A stretch of DNA of 64,000 bases from Microbacterium oxydans (GTDB lineage: Bacteria > Actinomycetota > Actinomycetes > Actinomycetales > Microbacteriaceae): positions 248,001-312,000 of the forward strand of contig NZ_BJOG01000002.1 of the NCBI RefSeq assembly GCF_006540085.1, written 5' to 3'. The notes below the pieces were generated by a model that was not told the DNA's origin, did not search any database, and saw only the letters and a list, made by a program, of their open reading frames with translations. Both the position numbers and the translations under genes were made by a program. Below, piece after piece: positions 18,501 to 26,985 of the stretch (position 1 is the first letter of the stretch; each line of letters opens with the position of its first letter).

Positions 18501-18854
18501 GGCACCGTCAGGGCTCCAGGCCGCGGCGCCGGCGCCGAGGGGGAGAGCGGTCAGACTGCGGGCCTCACCTCCGCCTGCAGGGAGGACCCAGAGCTGCGCG
18601 GGTCCGTCCTGTGCCCGCAGGAACGCCAGCTGCGCGCCGTCGGGGCTCCACACGGGGGCAGAATCCCCTGTGCCGTGCGTCAGCGGGGCGGGGGCTCCGC
18701 CGGAGGACGCCACCTGCCAGAGCGCGCGGGTGTCGCGGTCGCCGTCGCGGTCGGTCGTCCGCAGCACGTAGGCGATGCGGGTGCCGTCCGGAGACAGCGC
18801 GGGCTGCTCCGGTGTGCGGACGGAGAGCAGGTCGTCGACGGTGACGCGGTTCAT
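15522..18854 (-). CDS. S9 prolyl-oligopeptidase-type peptidase fused to a beta-lactamase-fold serine hydrolase
   Basis: A single 1110-residue frame with two catalytic modules. Residues 1-~395 are a WD/TolB-like beta-propeller (repeated SPDG motifs), and ~400-650 an S9 alpha/beta hydrolase with Ser507 (GYSYGG), Asp588 (HGAADD) and His620 (GGSH). After a short linker (~650-665) residues ~665-1110 form a class C beta-lactamase/D-aminopeptidase-like domain with SxxK Ser715-Lys718 and Tyr807-Cys-Asn809. There is no signal peptide, so both act in the cytoplasm. It lies 18 nt after the ABC ATPase gene and overlaps the M20 gene. A peptidase for imported peptides is likely. Tandem fusion of these two unrelated serine hydrolases is unusual to me. 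Confidence 0.9.
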   Translation of the reverse strand: MNRVTVDDLLSVRTPEQPALSPDGTRIAYVLRTTDRDGDRDTRALWQVASSGGAPAPLTHGTGDSAPVWSPDGAQLAFLRAQDGPAQLWVLPAGGGEARSLTALPLGAGAAAWSPDGARIAFTAPVDSAALPGEDKDTILARRSAPTGTDRLGYKADGAGNLGTLVQQLHVLDVASGKITVVTHGRSHASEPFWSPDGTRIAYSASIEDDADLTMRIPVLVCSSTDPNSPPVQVSAADVQATAVGWTPDGRHVLAAGRTDTEVGNADLLLFPVDGGDPRNLTAGLDRNVMPGGPGYPGGMPQFTEDGDIVFCLRDNGYSHVYRVAQDGSGAAPLVDGTANVSGLSVAGSSAAIVLTTPESFGDVALLDLSDGTARALTDYGTPEFELVPAEERRFTISDGTVVTGWLRRDPDAAAPLPLLLDIHGGPHNAWNGAADIAHPYHQVLTRRGWAVLTLNPRGSDGYGDAFFSAVSGGWGVNDANDFLEPIDALVAEGVADPARLAVTGYSYGGFMTCFLTSRDDRFAAAVAGGVVTDLFSMGGTSDFGHYLSSKENGGLPWRDEERISAQSPFTRVDQVKTPTLILHGAADDRCPVGQAEQWFTALRERGVPTRLVLYPGGSHLFVLSGPPSHRADFSQRVIDWVEQYAPPAGKPVRARLDARHWQHRLSALAEAHKVPGATLGILRLGEEPVYAHHGILNVRTGIETTDDSVFQIGSMSKVWTTSVVMKLVDEGRLDLDTPIVEYVPEFASSDPEVTRTVTMRHLLNHTSGIDGDVFTDTGRGDDTLEKYVALLDGIAQNHPLGATMSYCNSGFVLAGRVIEKITGTSWDQAMRDLLMTPLGLTHSCTLPEEAIMFRAASGHTEVGDDGPTLAPAWMLPRAMGPAGLVNSTTADVLAFARMHLTGGLAADGTRVLSEESVRRMQQREVDMPDPYSLGDAWGVGWILFDWDGRRLYGHDGNTIGQAAFLRILPDEQLAVTMLTNGGNTHDLYAELFDEIFSELADVHVPAGLTPPAEPFADDFSEFEGIYDRSGVRTEIFRDDEGLRMRTTLNGPLAALLPDPVQEHPLVPVRHGEFVMRPEGEQGWHAVVFYSLPSGERYLHHGVRAAPKVS

Positions 18855-18872
18855 GAGAGCTCCAATCGATGG

Positions 18873-19916
18873 TCAGTTCACTGTGTCCGCTGAGAGCGGG
18901 GACGGTGTTGTGGTCGCGGCCGAAACCAGGGGGATGCTTTGGGAGATGGGCACAGTTCCGAGCGCGACGTCCGCGTGCGTGCCGGCGAAATGGCACGCGG
19001 CTCCGGCTGAACCCGAGGGCAGAGGAGGATCCGCGATCACGCAGACCTGACGATCGGGTCGTGCCGCGGGACCGATCGGGCACCGCGGGTGGAACCGACA
19101 TCCGCTGGGAGGCGCATGCGGGTCGGCGGGCTCCACGTCGACCGGGGCGAGCGGGTCGACCGCCAGCAGGTCGCCGTTCCTGGTGGGCGCCGCCTGCAAC
19201 AGGTCCCTCGTGTACGGGTGCTGCGGGTCGGCGAGCACCTGCTCGGTGGGGCCGAACTCCACGATCCGCCCGAGATACATCACGGCGATGTGGTCGCTCA
19301 GATAGCGCACGACCGAGAGGTTGTGCGAGATGAACAGCATCGTGAGGTCGAGTTCACCGCGCAGCTCCCGCACGAGGTTCAGTACCGAGCCCTGCACCGA
19401 CACATCGAGCGCCGACGTGATCTCGTCGGCGATCACGACCTCCGGTCGCGCGGCGAGCGCTCTGGCGAGGGCGATGCGCTGTCGCTGCCCGCCGGAGAGC
19501 GCTGCCGGAAGAGACGGGGCGCGGTCGGCGTCCAGGCTCACCAGGTCGAGCAGTCTGGCGACCTCCGCGCGTCGGGCAGCGGTGCCGCGGATGTCGCGGG
19601 GGAGCGCCTCGGCGATGGACTCGCCGATCGTCATCCGGGGGTCGAGCGAGGAGAACGGATCCTGGAACACCATCTGGATGGGGCGTCGACGACCGAAGCT
19701 GCGCACATCCGCACCGTCGAGCGTGATCGTTCCCTCGCTGATCGGCGCGAGGCCGATCGCCGCGCGAGCCAGCGTCGATTTGCCCGACCCCGATTCGCCG
19801 ACCAGCCCGACCACGGAGCCGGACGGCACGACGAGGGAGACGTCGTCGACGGCCGTGAGACCGGCGCGGTGCGTTCCGTAGCGCACGCTGACCCGCTCGA
19901 ATCGCAGTTCGCTCAT
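18873..19916 (-). CDS. Dipeptide/oligopeptide ABC transporter ATP-binding protein (DppF/OppF type)
   Basis: A 347-residue ATPase: Walker A GESGSGKST, signature LSGGQRQR, Walker B VVIADE with SALD D-loop, switch His in FISHNL, and the Opp/Dpp C-terminal extension with HPYTRDLL and the Cys-rich GCRFHPRCPIG motif. Works with the permease-ATPase fusion upstream, which it overlaps by ATGA (start 19916). The Walker B reads ADEITSALD rather than the usual ADEPTSALD. The C-terminal ~30 residues after the last cysteine motif are extra and low-complexity. Confidence 0.92.
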   Translation of the reverse strand: MSELRFERVSVRYGTHRAGLTAVDDVSLVVPSGSVVGLVGESGSGKSTLARAAIGLAPISEGTITLDGADVRSFGRRRPIQMVFQDPFSSLDPRMTIGESIAEALPRDIRGTAARRAEVARLLDLVSLDADRAPSLPAALSGGQRQRIALARALAARPEVVIADEITSALDVSVQGSVLNLVRELRGELDLTMLFISHNLSVVRYLSDHIAVMYLGRIVEFGPTEQVLADPQHPYTRDLLQAAPTRNGDLLAVDPLAPVDVEPADPHAPPSGCRFHPRCPIGPAARPDRQVCVIADPPLPSGSAGAACHFAGTHADVALGTVPISQSIPLVSAATTTPSPLSADTVN

Positions 19917-21859
19917 CTCAGGACCGTCTCTTCCTCTTCGGTGCTCATGGCGATGGCCACCGGCGCCGGAGCCTCGCCGTCGACCGGGTGCCAGCACGCG
20001 ACCCGGTGTCCCGCTGCGTCGGCCACCAGTTCGGGGTCGCTCTCGCGGCAGAGATCGGTGGCGAGGGGGCACCGGGCGGCGAACGCGCACCCGACGGGGA
20101 AGGCCCCTGGCGCCGGCGGGCGGCCGGGGATCATCTTGAGCGGCTCGTTGCGGTCGGCGTCGAGCTCGGGTACGACCTCGAGCAGTGCCCGGGTGTACGG
20201 GTGCCTGGCGTCGGTGTGCAGGGTCGCCGCGGGCAGGTCTTCGACGATGCGGCCCGCGTACATGACGAGCACCCTGTCGCAGGTCTGCGCGACCACGGCG
20301 ATGTCGTGGCTGATCAGCAGGATCGCGGCATCGGTGTCGCGCCGCACTCCCGCGAGCAGCTGGAGCACCTGTCGCTGCACCGTCACGTCGAGCGCGGTGG
20401 TCGGCTCGTCGGCGATGATCAGCCGCGGGTGGTTCATGAGACCCATCGCGATCATCGCGCGCTGCCTCATGCCGCCGGAGAACTCGTGCGGGTACTGGTG
20501 GGCGCGGCGGGCGGCCGCGGGCACCCGCACCGACTGCAGGCGCTCGATCGCCCGGTCCATGGCCTGCTTCCGCGTGATGTCCTGGTGCTCGGAGGCTGCC
20601 TCGGCGAGCTGCGATCCGATGCGCCTGGTCGGGTTGAACGACGTCATCGGGTCCTGGAAGACCATCGCGAGCGACGTGCCGAGCAGGCTTCGCACCGCCC
20701 GATCCGAGCTGGTCAGCAGCGGAGTGCCGCAGAAGTCCAGCTGCGCGGCGGCGACATGGCCGGGACGCTCGATGAGCCGGGCTGCGGCGAGGGCGGTCAG
20801 GCTCTTGCCGGATCCGGATTCGCCGACCACGCCGATCGCCTCGCCGCGCGACACGGTGAACGAGACGCCGCGCACCGGGGTGACCCACCCGGCGGCCGTG
20901 GGGAAGGAGACGCGCAGGTCGTCGACGAGGAGCACCACTTCTTCACCGTCGACCTGCGCGGGCTTGCTGGCATCGAGTCCGGTCGCTCCGGGGAGCGCGA
21001 CGGCGGGAAGGCGATGGCGGCGCCGAGCCGACCGTCCGCCCAGAGCTGCAGCCGCCGTCTCTCCGAGGAGGTTGAAGGCGAGGCCGGCGATCACCACGGC
21101 CACGGCCGGTCCGAGCGCCGCCGCGGGGTTGAGGTAGATGCGGTTGAGGCCCTCGCCGAGCAGGCGGCCCCAGTCGTACTCCGGCACCTGCACGCCCAGA
21201 CCGAGGAACGAGAGTCCGGCGAAGGCCAGCAGTGCCGAGCCGGCCGCGACGGTCGCGTTCACGATGAGCGGCTCGCCGATGTTGGGCAGGATGTGGCGGA
21301 TGAGGACCCGCAGGCGCGAGACTCCGGCGACCCGGGCGGCGGAGATGAAGTCGCGACCGGCGATCGCCGCCGACAGGGTCTGGGTGAGACGGGCGAACTG
21401 CGGCGCCATCGCGAAGCCGATCGCGAGCACGGCACCGGTGGAGCCGACGCCGAAGATGACGGCGAAGAACAGGGCGAGGAGGAGGCCGGGGAAGGCCACG
21501 GCGATGTTGACGAAGCCGACGATCGGGCGTCCGACCCATCGGGGGAGCACCGACGGTGCCGTGCCGAGCAGCGTTCCGGCGACCACACCGATGACCACCG
21601 CGACCACGGCGAGCACCACAGAGAGTCGGGTCGCGACCAGTACGCGGGCGAGCACGTCGCGGCCGAGGGCGTCGGTTCCCAGCAGATGCTCCGCGCTCGG
21701 TCCCTGCGTGATCGCGGTCGGGTCCACCTGCTCGGCCTGGGCGCCCCAGATCACCGGGGCGAAGATCGCGCCGAGCGTGACGAGCAGGATCAGACCGAGG
21801 GCGGTGATGCCGAGGGGCGAGCGGACGATGCCGGACCATGCCGTGCGTGCGGACATCAT
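19913..21859 (-). CDS. Dipeptide ABC transporter permease-ATPase fusion (DppC-DppD type)
   Basis: A ~648-residue fusion. Residues 1-~290 form a DppC/OppC permease (N-terminal TM, GTDALGRDVLARV, EAA loop AARVAGVSRLRVLIRHILPN), and ~320-648 an ABC ATPase with Walker A GESGSGKSLT, FSGGMRQRAMIAM, DEPTTALD and the Cys-rich tail (GCAFAARCPLATDLC). Starts ATG-ATG at 21859/21856; the first makes an ATGA overlap with the DppB stop, with GGAGG just upstream. Such fusions are known in Actinobacteria. It supplies one permease and one nucleotide-binding domain of the importer. Confidence 0.92.
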   Translation of the reverse strand: MMSARTAWSGIVRSPLGITALGLILLVTLGAIFAPVIWGAQAEQVDPTAITQGPSAEHLLGTDALGRDVLARVLVATRLSVVLAVVAVVIGVVAGTLLGTAPSVLPRWVGRPIVGFVNIAVAFPGLLLALFFAVIFGVGSTGAVLAIGFAMAPQFARLTQTLSAAIAGRDFISAARVAGVSRLRVLIRHILPNIGEPLIVNATVAAGSALLAFAGLSFLGLGVQVPEYDWGRLLGEGLNRIYLNPAAALGPAVAVVIAGLAFNLLGETAAAALGGRSARRRHRLPAVALPGATGLDASKPAQVDGEEVVLLVDDLRVSFPTAAGWVTPVRGVSFTVSRGEAIGVVGESGSGKSLTALAAARLIERPGHVAAAQLDFCGTPLLTSSDRAVRSLLGTSLAMVFQDPMTSFNPTRRIGSQLAEAASEHQDITRKQAMDRAIERLQSVRVPAAARRAHQYPHEFSGGMRQRAMIAMGLMNHPRLIIADEPTTALDVTVQRQVLQLLAGVRRDTDAAILLISHDIAVVAQTCDRVLVMYAGRIVEDLPAATLHTDARHPYTRALLEVVPELDADRNEPLKMIPGRPPAPGAFPVGCAFAARCPLATDLCRESDPELVADAAGHRVACWHPVDGEAPAPVAIAMSTEEEETVLR

Positions 21860-22854
21860 GCCTCCCTGATGGTGGAGCGAGGATCGAGGAGCGCGAGGAT
21901 CACGTCGATCACGAGGTTCACGACCAGCACCCCCACGCCGTAGACGAGCACGATGCCCTGCACGACCGAGTAGTCCTTGGTGAGGATCGACTGCACGATC
22001 ATGGTGCCGAGCCCCGGCCAGGCGAAGACGTTCTCGACCAGCACGGTGCCGGCGACCATCCCCGTCAGGAGCAGTCCGGTGAGGGTGAGGGTCGCGGTCA
22101 TGGCGTTCGGGAGCGCATGGCGGGAGTAGATGCGGCGCGGGGCGAGGCGCTTGGCCCGCGCGGTGCGGATGAAGTCCTGGCCGAGCACGGAGAGCACCTC
22201 GACCCTGATGATGCGTGAGAACACCGCGATCGGGCCGACCGCGAGCGCCACGACCGGCAGCACGAGCGCGAACGGAGCGGTGTTCCCGGCGACGGGGAAC
22301 CACCCGAGCGACACCGCGAACACGTACACGAGGCCGACAGCGAGGAGGAACTCGGGGATCGCGGCGAGGATGACCGAACCGGTCGCGAACGCCAGCTCCA
22401 GCCCGCGTCGGCGACCGCCGCGGGTGGCGACGGCCATGGTCACCCCGAGCGGGACCGAGACCAGCAGCACGAGCACGACCGCGAGCAGGGCGAGCTGGAG
22501 AGTCGCGGGGAGCCGGGTGGCGATGATCTCGGAGACGGGCTGGCTGGTGATCATCGAGGAGCCCATGTCGCCGGTGAACAGCCCCCCGATGTAGCGGAAG
22601 TACTGCACGATGAGCGGCTGGTCGAGGCCGAGAGCCGCGCGCCGGGCCTCGACGAGCTCGGCCGGGGCGTTCAGCCCCAGCGCCGCGCGCACCGGGTCGC
22701 CCGGCACGAGGTGGATCATGAGGAAGGCAGCCGTGACCAGCACCCACACCGAGAGCAGGAACTGCCCTCCGCGCCGGACCAGGAAGGACAACCAGGGGTT
22801 GTCCGACCGGGCGGATCTGATCAGTATCGCCTGCGTGGCGGTGGTGCTGGCCAT
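21856..22854 (-). CDS. Dipeptide ABC transporter permease (DppB type)
   Basis: A 332-residue membrane protein with about six TM segments, the DppB N-terminal features (TAAFLMIHLVPGDPVRAALG) and a cytoplasmic coupling loop (DFIRTARAKRLAPRRIYSRHALPNA is the EAA-like region, near residues 225-250). Forms the importer channel with the permease half of the fusion protein. It begins 20 nt after the substrate-binding protein gene and overlaps the next gene by ATGA. Confidence 0.92.
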   Translation of the reverse strand: MASTTATQAILIRSARSDNPWLSFLVRRGGQFLLSVWVLVTAAFLMIHLVPGDPVRAALGLNAPAELVEARRAALGLDQPLIVQYFRYIGGLFTGDMGSSMITSQPVSEIIATRLPATLQLALLAVVLVLLVSVPLGVTMAVATRGGRRRGLELAFATGSVILAAIPEFLLAVGLVYVFAVSLGWFPVAGNTAPFALVLPVVALAVGPIAVFSRIIRVEVLSVLGQDFIRTARAKRLAPRRIYSRHALPNAMTATLTLTGLLLTGMVAGTVLVENVFAWPGLGTMIVQSILTKDYSVVQGIVLVYGVGVLVVNLVIDVILALLDPRSTIREA

Positions 22855-22874
22855 CGGCTGTCTCCGGTCTCCGA

Positions 22875-24467
22875 TTACTCGTACATGCGGATCGACGTGG
22901 GGTCGATGCCGTCGCCCTCGGTGAACGTCGCCTTGGTCGCGAAGGTCGACCGGTCGATGTTCGCGTACGGCATGACACTGGTCGTCGCGTACAGGGCCTG
23001 CTCGGCGGTGCCCCAGTCGTCGCACCCTTCGCTGCCGGCCTTCGCGGATGCCGCGGTGACGGCCTCCGTGTACTCCGGATTGTCGATCGAGGCGAAGTTG
23101 GTGCCGTTCGGCGGCGTCGGGCCCGAGTAGAACGGCACGAGCATGCTCGGCAGCGAGACGGTGAGCGGCGCGGCCGAGATGTCCCAGTCGCCCGTGGAGA
23201 ACAGGGTCTCGCTCAGCGTGGGCGAGTCCACGGCGGCGACCGTGATGTCGACGCCCAGCTCCTTCCAGGCGGCCTGGGCGTGCTCCGCTGCGGCGTTGCC
23301 GGCGTCGCCGAGCTGCGAGGAGTAGATCATGCGCAGGGTCAGCGTCTCGCCGTCCTTGGTGCGCACGCCGTCGCTGCCGGCCTTCCACCCCGCCCCGTCG
23401 AGCGCTGCGGCTGCGGCCTTCGCGTCGAATTCGGGCATGAAGCCCTTCAGCACGTCCGCACGGCAGGGGTTCGGCGACACGGTCACGAGCCCGGTGGGTA
23501 CGCTGGCGGATCCGCTGCCGAGAACCTGGCGCATCTGGTCGAGGTCGAGTGCCTCGAGCAGCGCCTCGCGCACGGCCTGGTCAGCGGTGGGGCGTCCCTC
23601 CGCCTGGTTGAAGATGAACTGTCCTGCCGGGGTCGGGATCTCGGTGTGGAACAGCCCGGCGTCCTTGAGGCGCTTGTTGTCCGGACCGATCACGAGGGCG
23701 GCGTTGACCTCGCCGGAGAGCAGCAGGTTCGTGGCGGTCGTCTCGTTCGGGATGACGCGGAAGACCACGGAGTCGGGGAGCCCCTTCTGCTTCGGGTCCC
23801 AGTCGTCGGGGCCCCAGGCGAAGTCGTCGCGACGGGTCAGCGTGTACTGGCTGTTGGGGACGACTTCGGCCATGGTGAACATGCCGGTGGCGCCTTCGCC
23901 CTTGGCGAGCGCATCCGGGTCGTCGATCACCGATCCGCAGACGATCGAGATGCTGCCGATGTTCTCGATCAGGAACGAGTCCGGTCGTCCGCTGGTGACG
24001 GTCACCGTGCCGGCGGTGTCGTCGCCCACGGCACTGGTGCCCGGCTGCACCTGCAGCCCGACCAGGGGCGAGCCGTTGGCCGGGTCTCCGATGTGGGTGA
24101 TGTTCGCGGCCACGTCGGTGGCCGTGAGCGGGGTGCCGTCCTCGCACGTGAGACCGTCACGGAGCGTGAAGGTCGCGGTCGTGGTGTCCGCCTCCCAGGA
24201 GTCGGCGAGGCCGGAGGCGATGCTGCCGTCCTCCAGCACCTCGACGAGCCGCGCGTACAGGAAGCGGTCGATCGAGCGCGCGACGGACATCACGGTGACG
24301 AAGGGGTCGAGGCTGCCGGGATCGGTGGAGATCACCGAGGTGAAGGTCTTGCCGTCGGCGAGCACGCCGTCCGTGGCATCCCCGCTGGGCGGGGCGCCTC
24401 CGGCGCAGGACGTCAGGGCGAGCGCCGCAGCGCCGAGCAGCGCGACCAGCGGGGTACGAGAACGCAT
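22875..24467 (-). CDS. Peptide ABC transporter substrate-binding lipoprotein (SBP family 5)
   Basis: A 530-residue secreted lipoprotein: positively charged N-terminus, hydrophobic stretch and lipobox LTSC with Cys21 as the lipidation site. The mature part has the family 5 signature region (DSWEADTTTATFTLRDGLTCEDG). Captures peptides or similar solutes for the importer encoded directly downstream. The ATG at 24467 is the only start giving a proper signal peptide. Binding specificity cannot be read, but placement between D-peptidase-like genes suggests D-amino-acid-containing or acylated peptides. Confidence 0.92.
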   Translation of the reverse strand: MRSRTPLVALLGAAALALTSCAGGAPPSGDATDGVLADGKTFTSVISTDPGSLDPFVTVMSVARSIDRFLYARLVEVLEDGSIASGLADSWEADTTTATFTLRDGLTCEDGTPLTATDVAANITHIGDPANGSPLVGLQVQPGTSAVGDDTAGTVTVTSGRPDSFLIENIGSISIVCGSVIDDPDALAKGEGATGMFTMAEVVPNSQYTLTRRDDFAWGPDDWDPKQKGLPDSVVFRVIPNETTATNLLLSGEVNAALVIGPDNKRLKDAGLFHTEIPTPAGQFIFNQAEGRPTADQAVREALLEALDLDQMRQVLGSGSASVPTGLVTVSPNPCRADVLKGFMPEFDAKAAAAALDGAGWKAGSDGVRTKDGETLTLRMIYSSQLGDAGNAAAEHAQAAWKELGVDITVAAVDSPTLSETLFSTGDWDISAAPLTVSLPSMLVPFYSGPTPPNGTNFASIDNPEYTEAVTAASAKAGSEGCDDWGTAEQALYATTSVMPYANIDRSTFATKATFTEGDGIDPTSIRMYE

Positions 24468-24531
24468 CAGAAGCCTCCAGCAGTGTTCGGGATGGTGCAG
24501 GTGGGTGGTGCAGGGGGATACGGGTCGGGGA

Positions 24532-25458
24532 TCAGCGCGCGCGCAGGTCTTCGACGGCGGCGAAGGCGGCGCGTCCGATCGAGGCGTCCACGAGCGGCTG
24601 TCGGTCGCTGAGCGATGCTGCTCGAGTGAACACGGCCACCGCGTACTGACGGCCGTCGGGGTAGGTGACCACACCGGCTTCGTTGCGCCAGGTCGGGAGT
24701 GTGCCGGTCTTCGCGGCGATGCGCACCTCGGCAGGGAACCCGGAGGTGAGTCGGTGCGGCCAGATCTGCAGTGCCATGATGTCGCGCGCCTGACGACAGG
24801 CCTCCGGTGCGGCGGCGGCGTCGGTCCACAGCGCGTTCAGCACGGCGGTCACCTCGCGCGGCGTGGAGTGCGACGTCCGCAGCGGCTGCACGGCGTCGAG
24901 GGCGAGGATCTGCTCCGCGCTCGCTCCGGTCAACAGGTCGTCCAGGTCGCTGTCGGCCGCGCCGCCGAGGTCGACGACCACCGAGGCGAACAGGTCTTCG
25001 CAGCATCCCACGAGCTGGGTCTGCCGCAGCGCGAGGTCGGAGATGACGCGATTGATGGCCTCTGCGCCCAGGCGGTGGTAGATGACGTCGGTCGCCGCGT
25101 TGTCGCTCATGGTCATCATGTTCAGGGCCAGATCGCGCCAGCTCATCTCCACGTCGTCCGCGAAGCCGGCCGTGCCCACCCCTCCGATGCGGTAGCGCGC
25201 CGTCACGGTCGTGCGCGCCGCGGGGTCGAGCTCTCCCGCGGCGACCGCGCGGACGAAAGCGGTCAGCACCAGGATCTTGAAGACCGAGGCGAGCACCACC
25301 GGCTCATCGGCGCCAACGGTCACTTCAGGACCGCCCTCGACACCGATCTCCCTGGCATGGAGGAAGCCCGTGGCCCCTGCATCTGCGAAGATCTCGGCGA
25401 TCCGTCGTTCGACGCCCGACGTGTCCGTTTCCGGCACGGTGGCCGCGATGCTGCTCAT
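24532..25458 (-). CDS. Class A beta-lactamase-like SxxK serine hydrolase, cytoplasmic
   Basis: A 308-residue protein of the class A beta-lactamase fold. The three active-site elements are present: Ser58-x-x-Lys61 (SVFK), Ser118-Asp-Asn120 (SDN) and Lys250-Thr-Gly (KTG). It lacks a signal peptide, unlike resistance beta-lactamases, which are exported. A clear Omega-loop ExxLN was not identified, so beta-lactam hydrolysis is not implied. In this operon it could be a D-amino-acid amidase or peptidase for imported peptides. It overlaps the stop of the upstream serine hydrolase by ATGA and lies 64 nt before the binding-protein gene. Confidence 0.85.
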   Translation of the reverse strand: MSSIAATVPETDTSGVERRIAEIFADAGATGFLHAREIGVEGGPEVTVGADEPVVLASVFKILVLTAFVRAVAAGELDPAARTTVTARYRIGGVGTAGFADDVEMSWRDLALNMMTMSDNAATDVIYHRLGAEAINRVISDLALRQTQLVGCCEDLFASVVVDLGGAADSDLDDLLTGASAEQILALDAVQPLRTSHSTPREVTAVLNALWTDAAAAPEACRQARDIMALQIWPHRLTSGFPAEVRIAAKTGTLPTWRNEAGVVTYPDGRQYAVAVFTRAASLSDRQPLVDASIGRAAFAAVEDLRAR

Positions 25459-26843
25459 GCGTCCACCCGGCGGTCGGCTCGTCCGGTGTGCAGGTACAGA
25501 GCACGTCCGCTGCCGTCGTCGCCGACGAAGGCGTGCGGCATGCGCATCCCGTTCTGCGCTTCGCGAGGGAGCAGGGTGTCGCCGGCCCAGCCGATCAGCT
25601 CGACGGGCTCCGGTGCCGGCCCCAGTTCGGCGAAGATCCCCTTCATGGTGCGTTCCAGCCAGATGCGGCCATCGTCGTCGACCCGCACGGTGGAGTCGGA
25701 GACCGACGACGAGTACGTGCCGAGGATCCGCTCGAGGTCGATCGCGACCGGGGAGTCGGGGATCGACGGCAGCTCCGGGACCGTGACCCCGGCGAGGGCG
25801 GCCAGCACCTTCGACGTGATGGCATGGTACGCATCGACCGTGCGTCCGCCGTTCGTGAGCACCGCCACCGCGACTCCCGCGCCCGGCACCATGCGCAGGA
25901 ATGCGTTCTGGCCGATCGTGCCGCCGTCGTGGCCGATCACGGGTCCGCCGTCCCAGTCGAAGATCTCCCAGCCCAGACCCCAGGCGTCGCCCATCAGGCC
26001 GAGTTCGGGCAGGTCGACCTGCCGTTCCTGCATGGCCAGCACGCTCTGCTCCGAGAGCACCCTTGTGCCGTTGGCGGCGACGCCGCCGTCCAGATGCATG
26101 CGGGCGTAGGTCACCAGGTCTCGCGCCGTCATGGCGAGCATCGATCCCGCGGGGGCGTTCGAGCGCACCAGGCTCCACACCGGCGCCGGCACGGGTTCGT
26201 CGCTGCCCTCCGCGGGGATGTGCCCGAGCGCCGCGCGGAACATGATCGCCTCCGCGGCCGTGGTGGCGACGTGAGTGAGCCCCAGGGGAGCGGCGAGGTG
26301 GGTATGCAGCGCCTGATCGTAGGACGTGCCGCGCAGCACTTCGACGATGCGGCCGAGCACCACGAACGCGGCGTTGTTGTACGAGAACCGCTCGCCGGGA
26401 GCGAAGAGCTGCGGGGCGTCGGCGATCGTCGCGAGGTACTTCTCCACCGCGTCGTCGCCGACCCCGGTGTCGTTGAACAGGTCGCCCTCGAACCCGCTCA
26501 CGTGGCTCAGCAGCTGACGGGGGGTGATCGCCCTCGCCGCCGTGTCGTCGCCGATCGTGAACTCCGGTACCACCTCGCGCACCGGGGCGTCGAGGTCGAG
26601 CAGACCCTCGTCGACGAGCTGCATGATCAGCGTGGCCGTCCAGGTCTTCGTGATGGACCCGATCTGGAAGACCGAGTCCTCGTCGGCTTCGACGCCGGTG
26701 TTGCGATTGAGGATCCCGGCTGCGGTGGTGAAGATCTCGCCACCGGCCAGGATCGCGACGGATGCGGCAGGGATATGCGCGTCGGCCAGCATCGTGGGAA
26801 GGTTCTCCCGCACCCAGCTGCCGATTTCGTTCAGGTCGGACAC
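25455..26843 (-). CDS. Serine hydrolase, class C beta-lactamase/D-aminopeptidase family (paralog 1)
   Basis: A 462-residue cytoplasmic SxxK hydrolase: Ser63-Ile-Thr-Lys66 and Tyr155-Asn-Asn157, with a later HDGGTIGQ (third-motif region) and a C-terminal lipocalin-like extension. It is closely related to the C-terminal half of the S9 fusion protein; both share DSVFQIGS, MRHLL/PRQLL-HxSG and VLTNGG segments. Family members include D-aminopeptidases, esterases and D,D-peptidases. The GTG start at 26843 has GAAGAGGAG upstream, and a candidate internal promoter lies about 55 nt further up. Confidence 0.88.
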   Translation of the reverse strand: MSDLNEIGSWVRENLPTMLADAHIPAASVAILAGGEIFTTAAGILNRNTGVEADEDSVFQIGSITKTWTATLIMQLVDEGLLDLDAPVREVVPEFTIGDDTAARAITPRQLLSHVSGFEGDLFNDTGVGDDAVEKYLATIADAPQLFAPGERFSYNNAAFVVLGRIVEVLRGTSYDQALHTHLAAPLGLTHVATTAAEAIMFRAALGHIPAEGSDEPVPAPVWSLVRSNAPAGSMLAMTARDLVTYARMHLDGGVAANGTRVLSEQSVLAMQERQVDLPELGLMGDAWGLGWEIFDWDGGPVIGHDGGTIGQNAFLRMVPGAGVAVAVLTNGGRTVDAYHAITSKVLAALAGVTVPELPSIPDSPVAIDLERILGTYSSSVSDSTVRVDDDGRIWLERTMKGIFAELGPAPEPVELIGWAGDTLLPREAQNGMRMPHAFVGDDGSGRALYLHTGRADRRVDA

Positions 26844-26985
26844 GTGCGCTCCTCTTCGTCGAGTGGGCCGTCGTCTTCGGGCGACGGCGATGGGGCCGAG
26901 ACTATTCGGGCGATCCGACGCCTCGTTGGTTCCCGGCGACGAGACTTGCGCAGACCTTGGTGCGGCCGGACGAACGTTCCCCGAG
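26844..26985 (-). promoter_or_regulatory. Intra-operon gap with candidate promoter and leader hairpin
   Basis: The only gap above 100 bp in the twelve-gene run. On the minus strand TAGTCT (26899-26904) is a candidate -10 box; the leader that follows can form a 7-bp hairpin (26867-26873 with 26882-26888) before the RBS. This could add expression of the importer genes independently of the D-aminoacylase. Confidence 0.35.

Noticed and set aside
15843..18893. A 1016-codon plus-strand frame antisense to the S9 fusion gene
   Set aside because: Low-complexity composition typical of antisense frames; the minus-strand frame has complete catalytic motifs.
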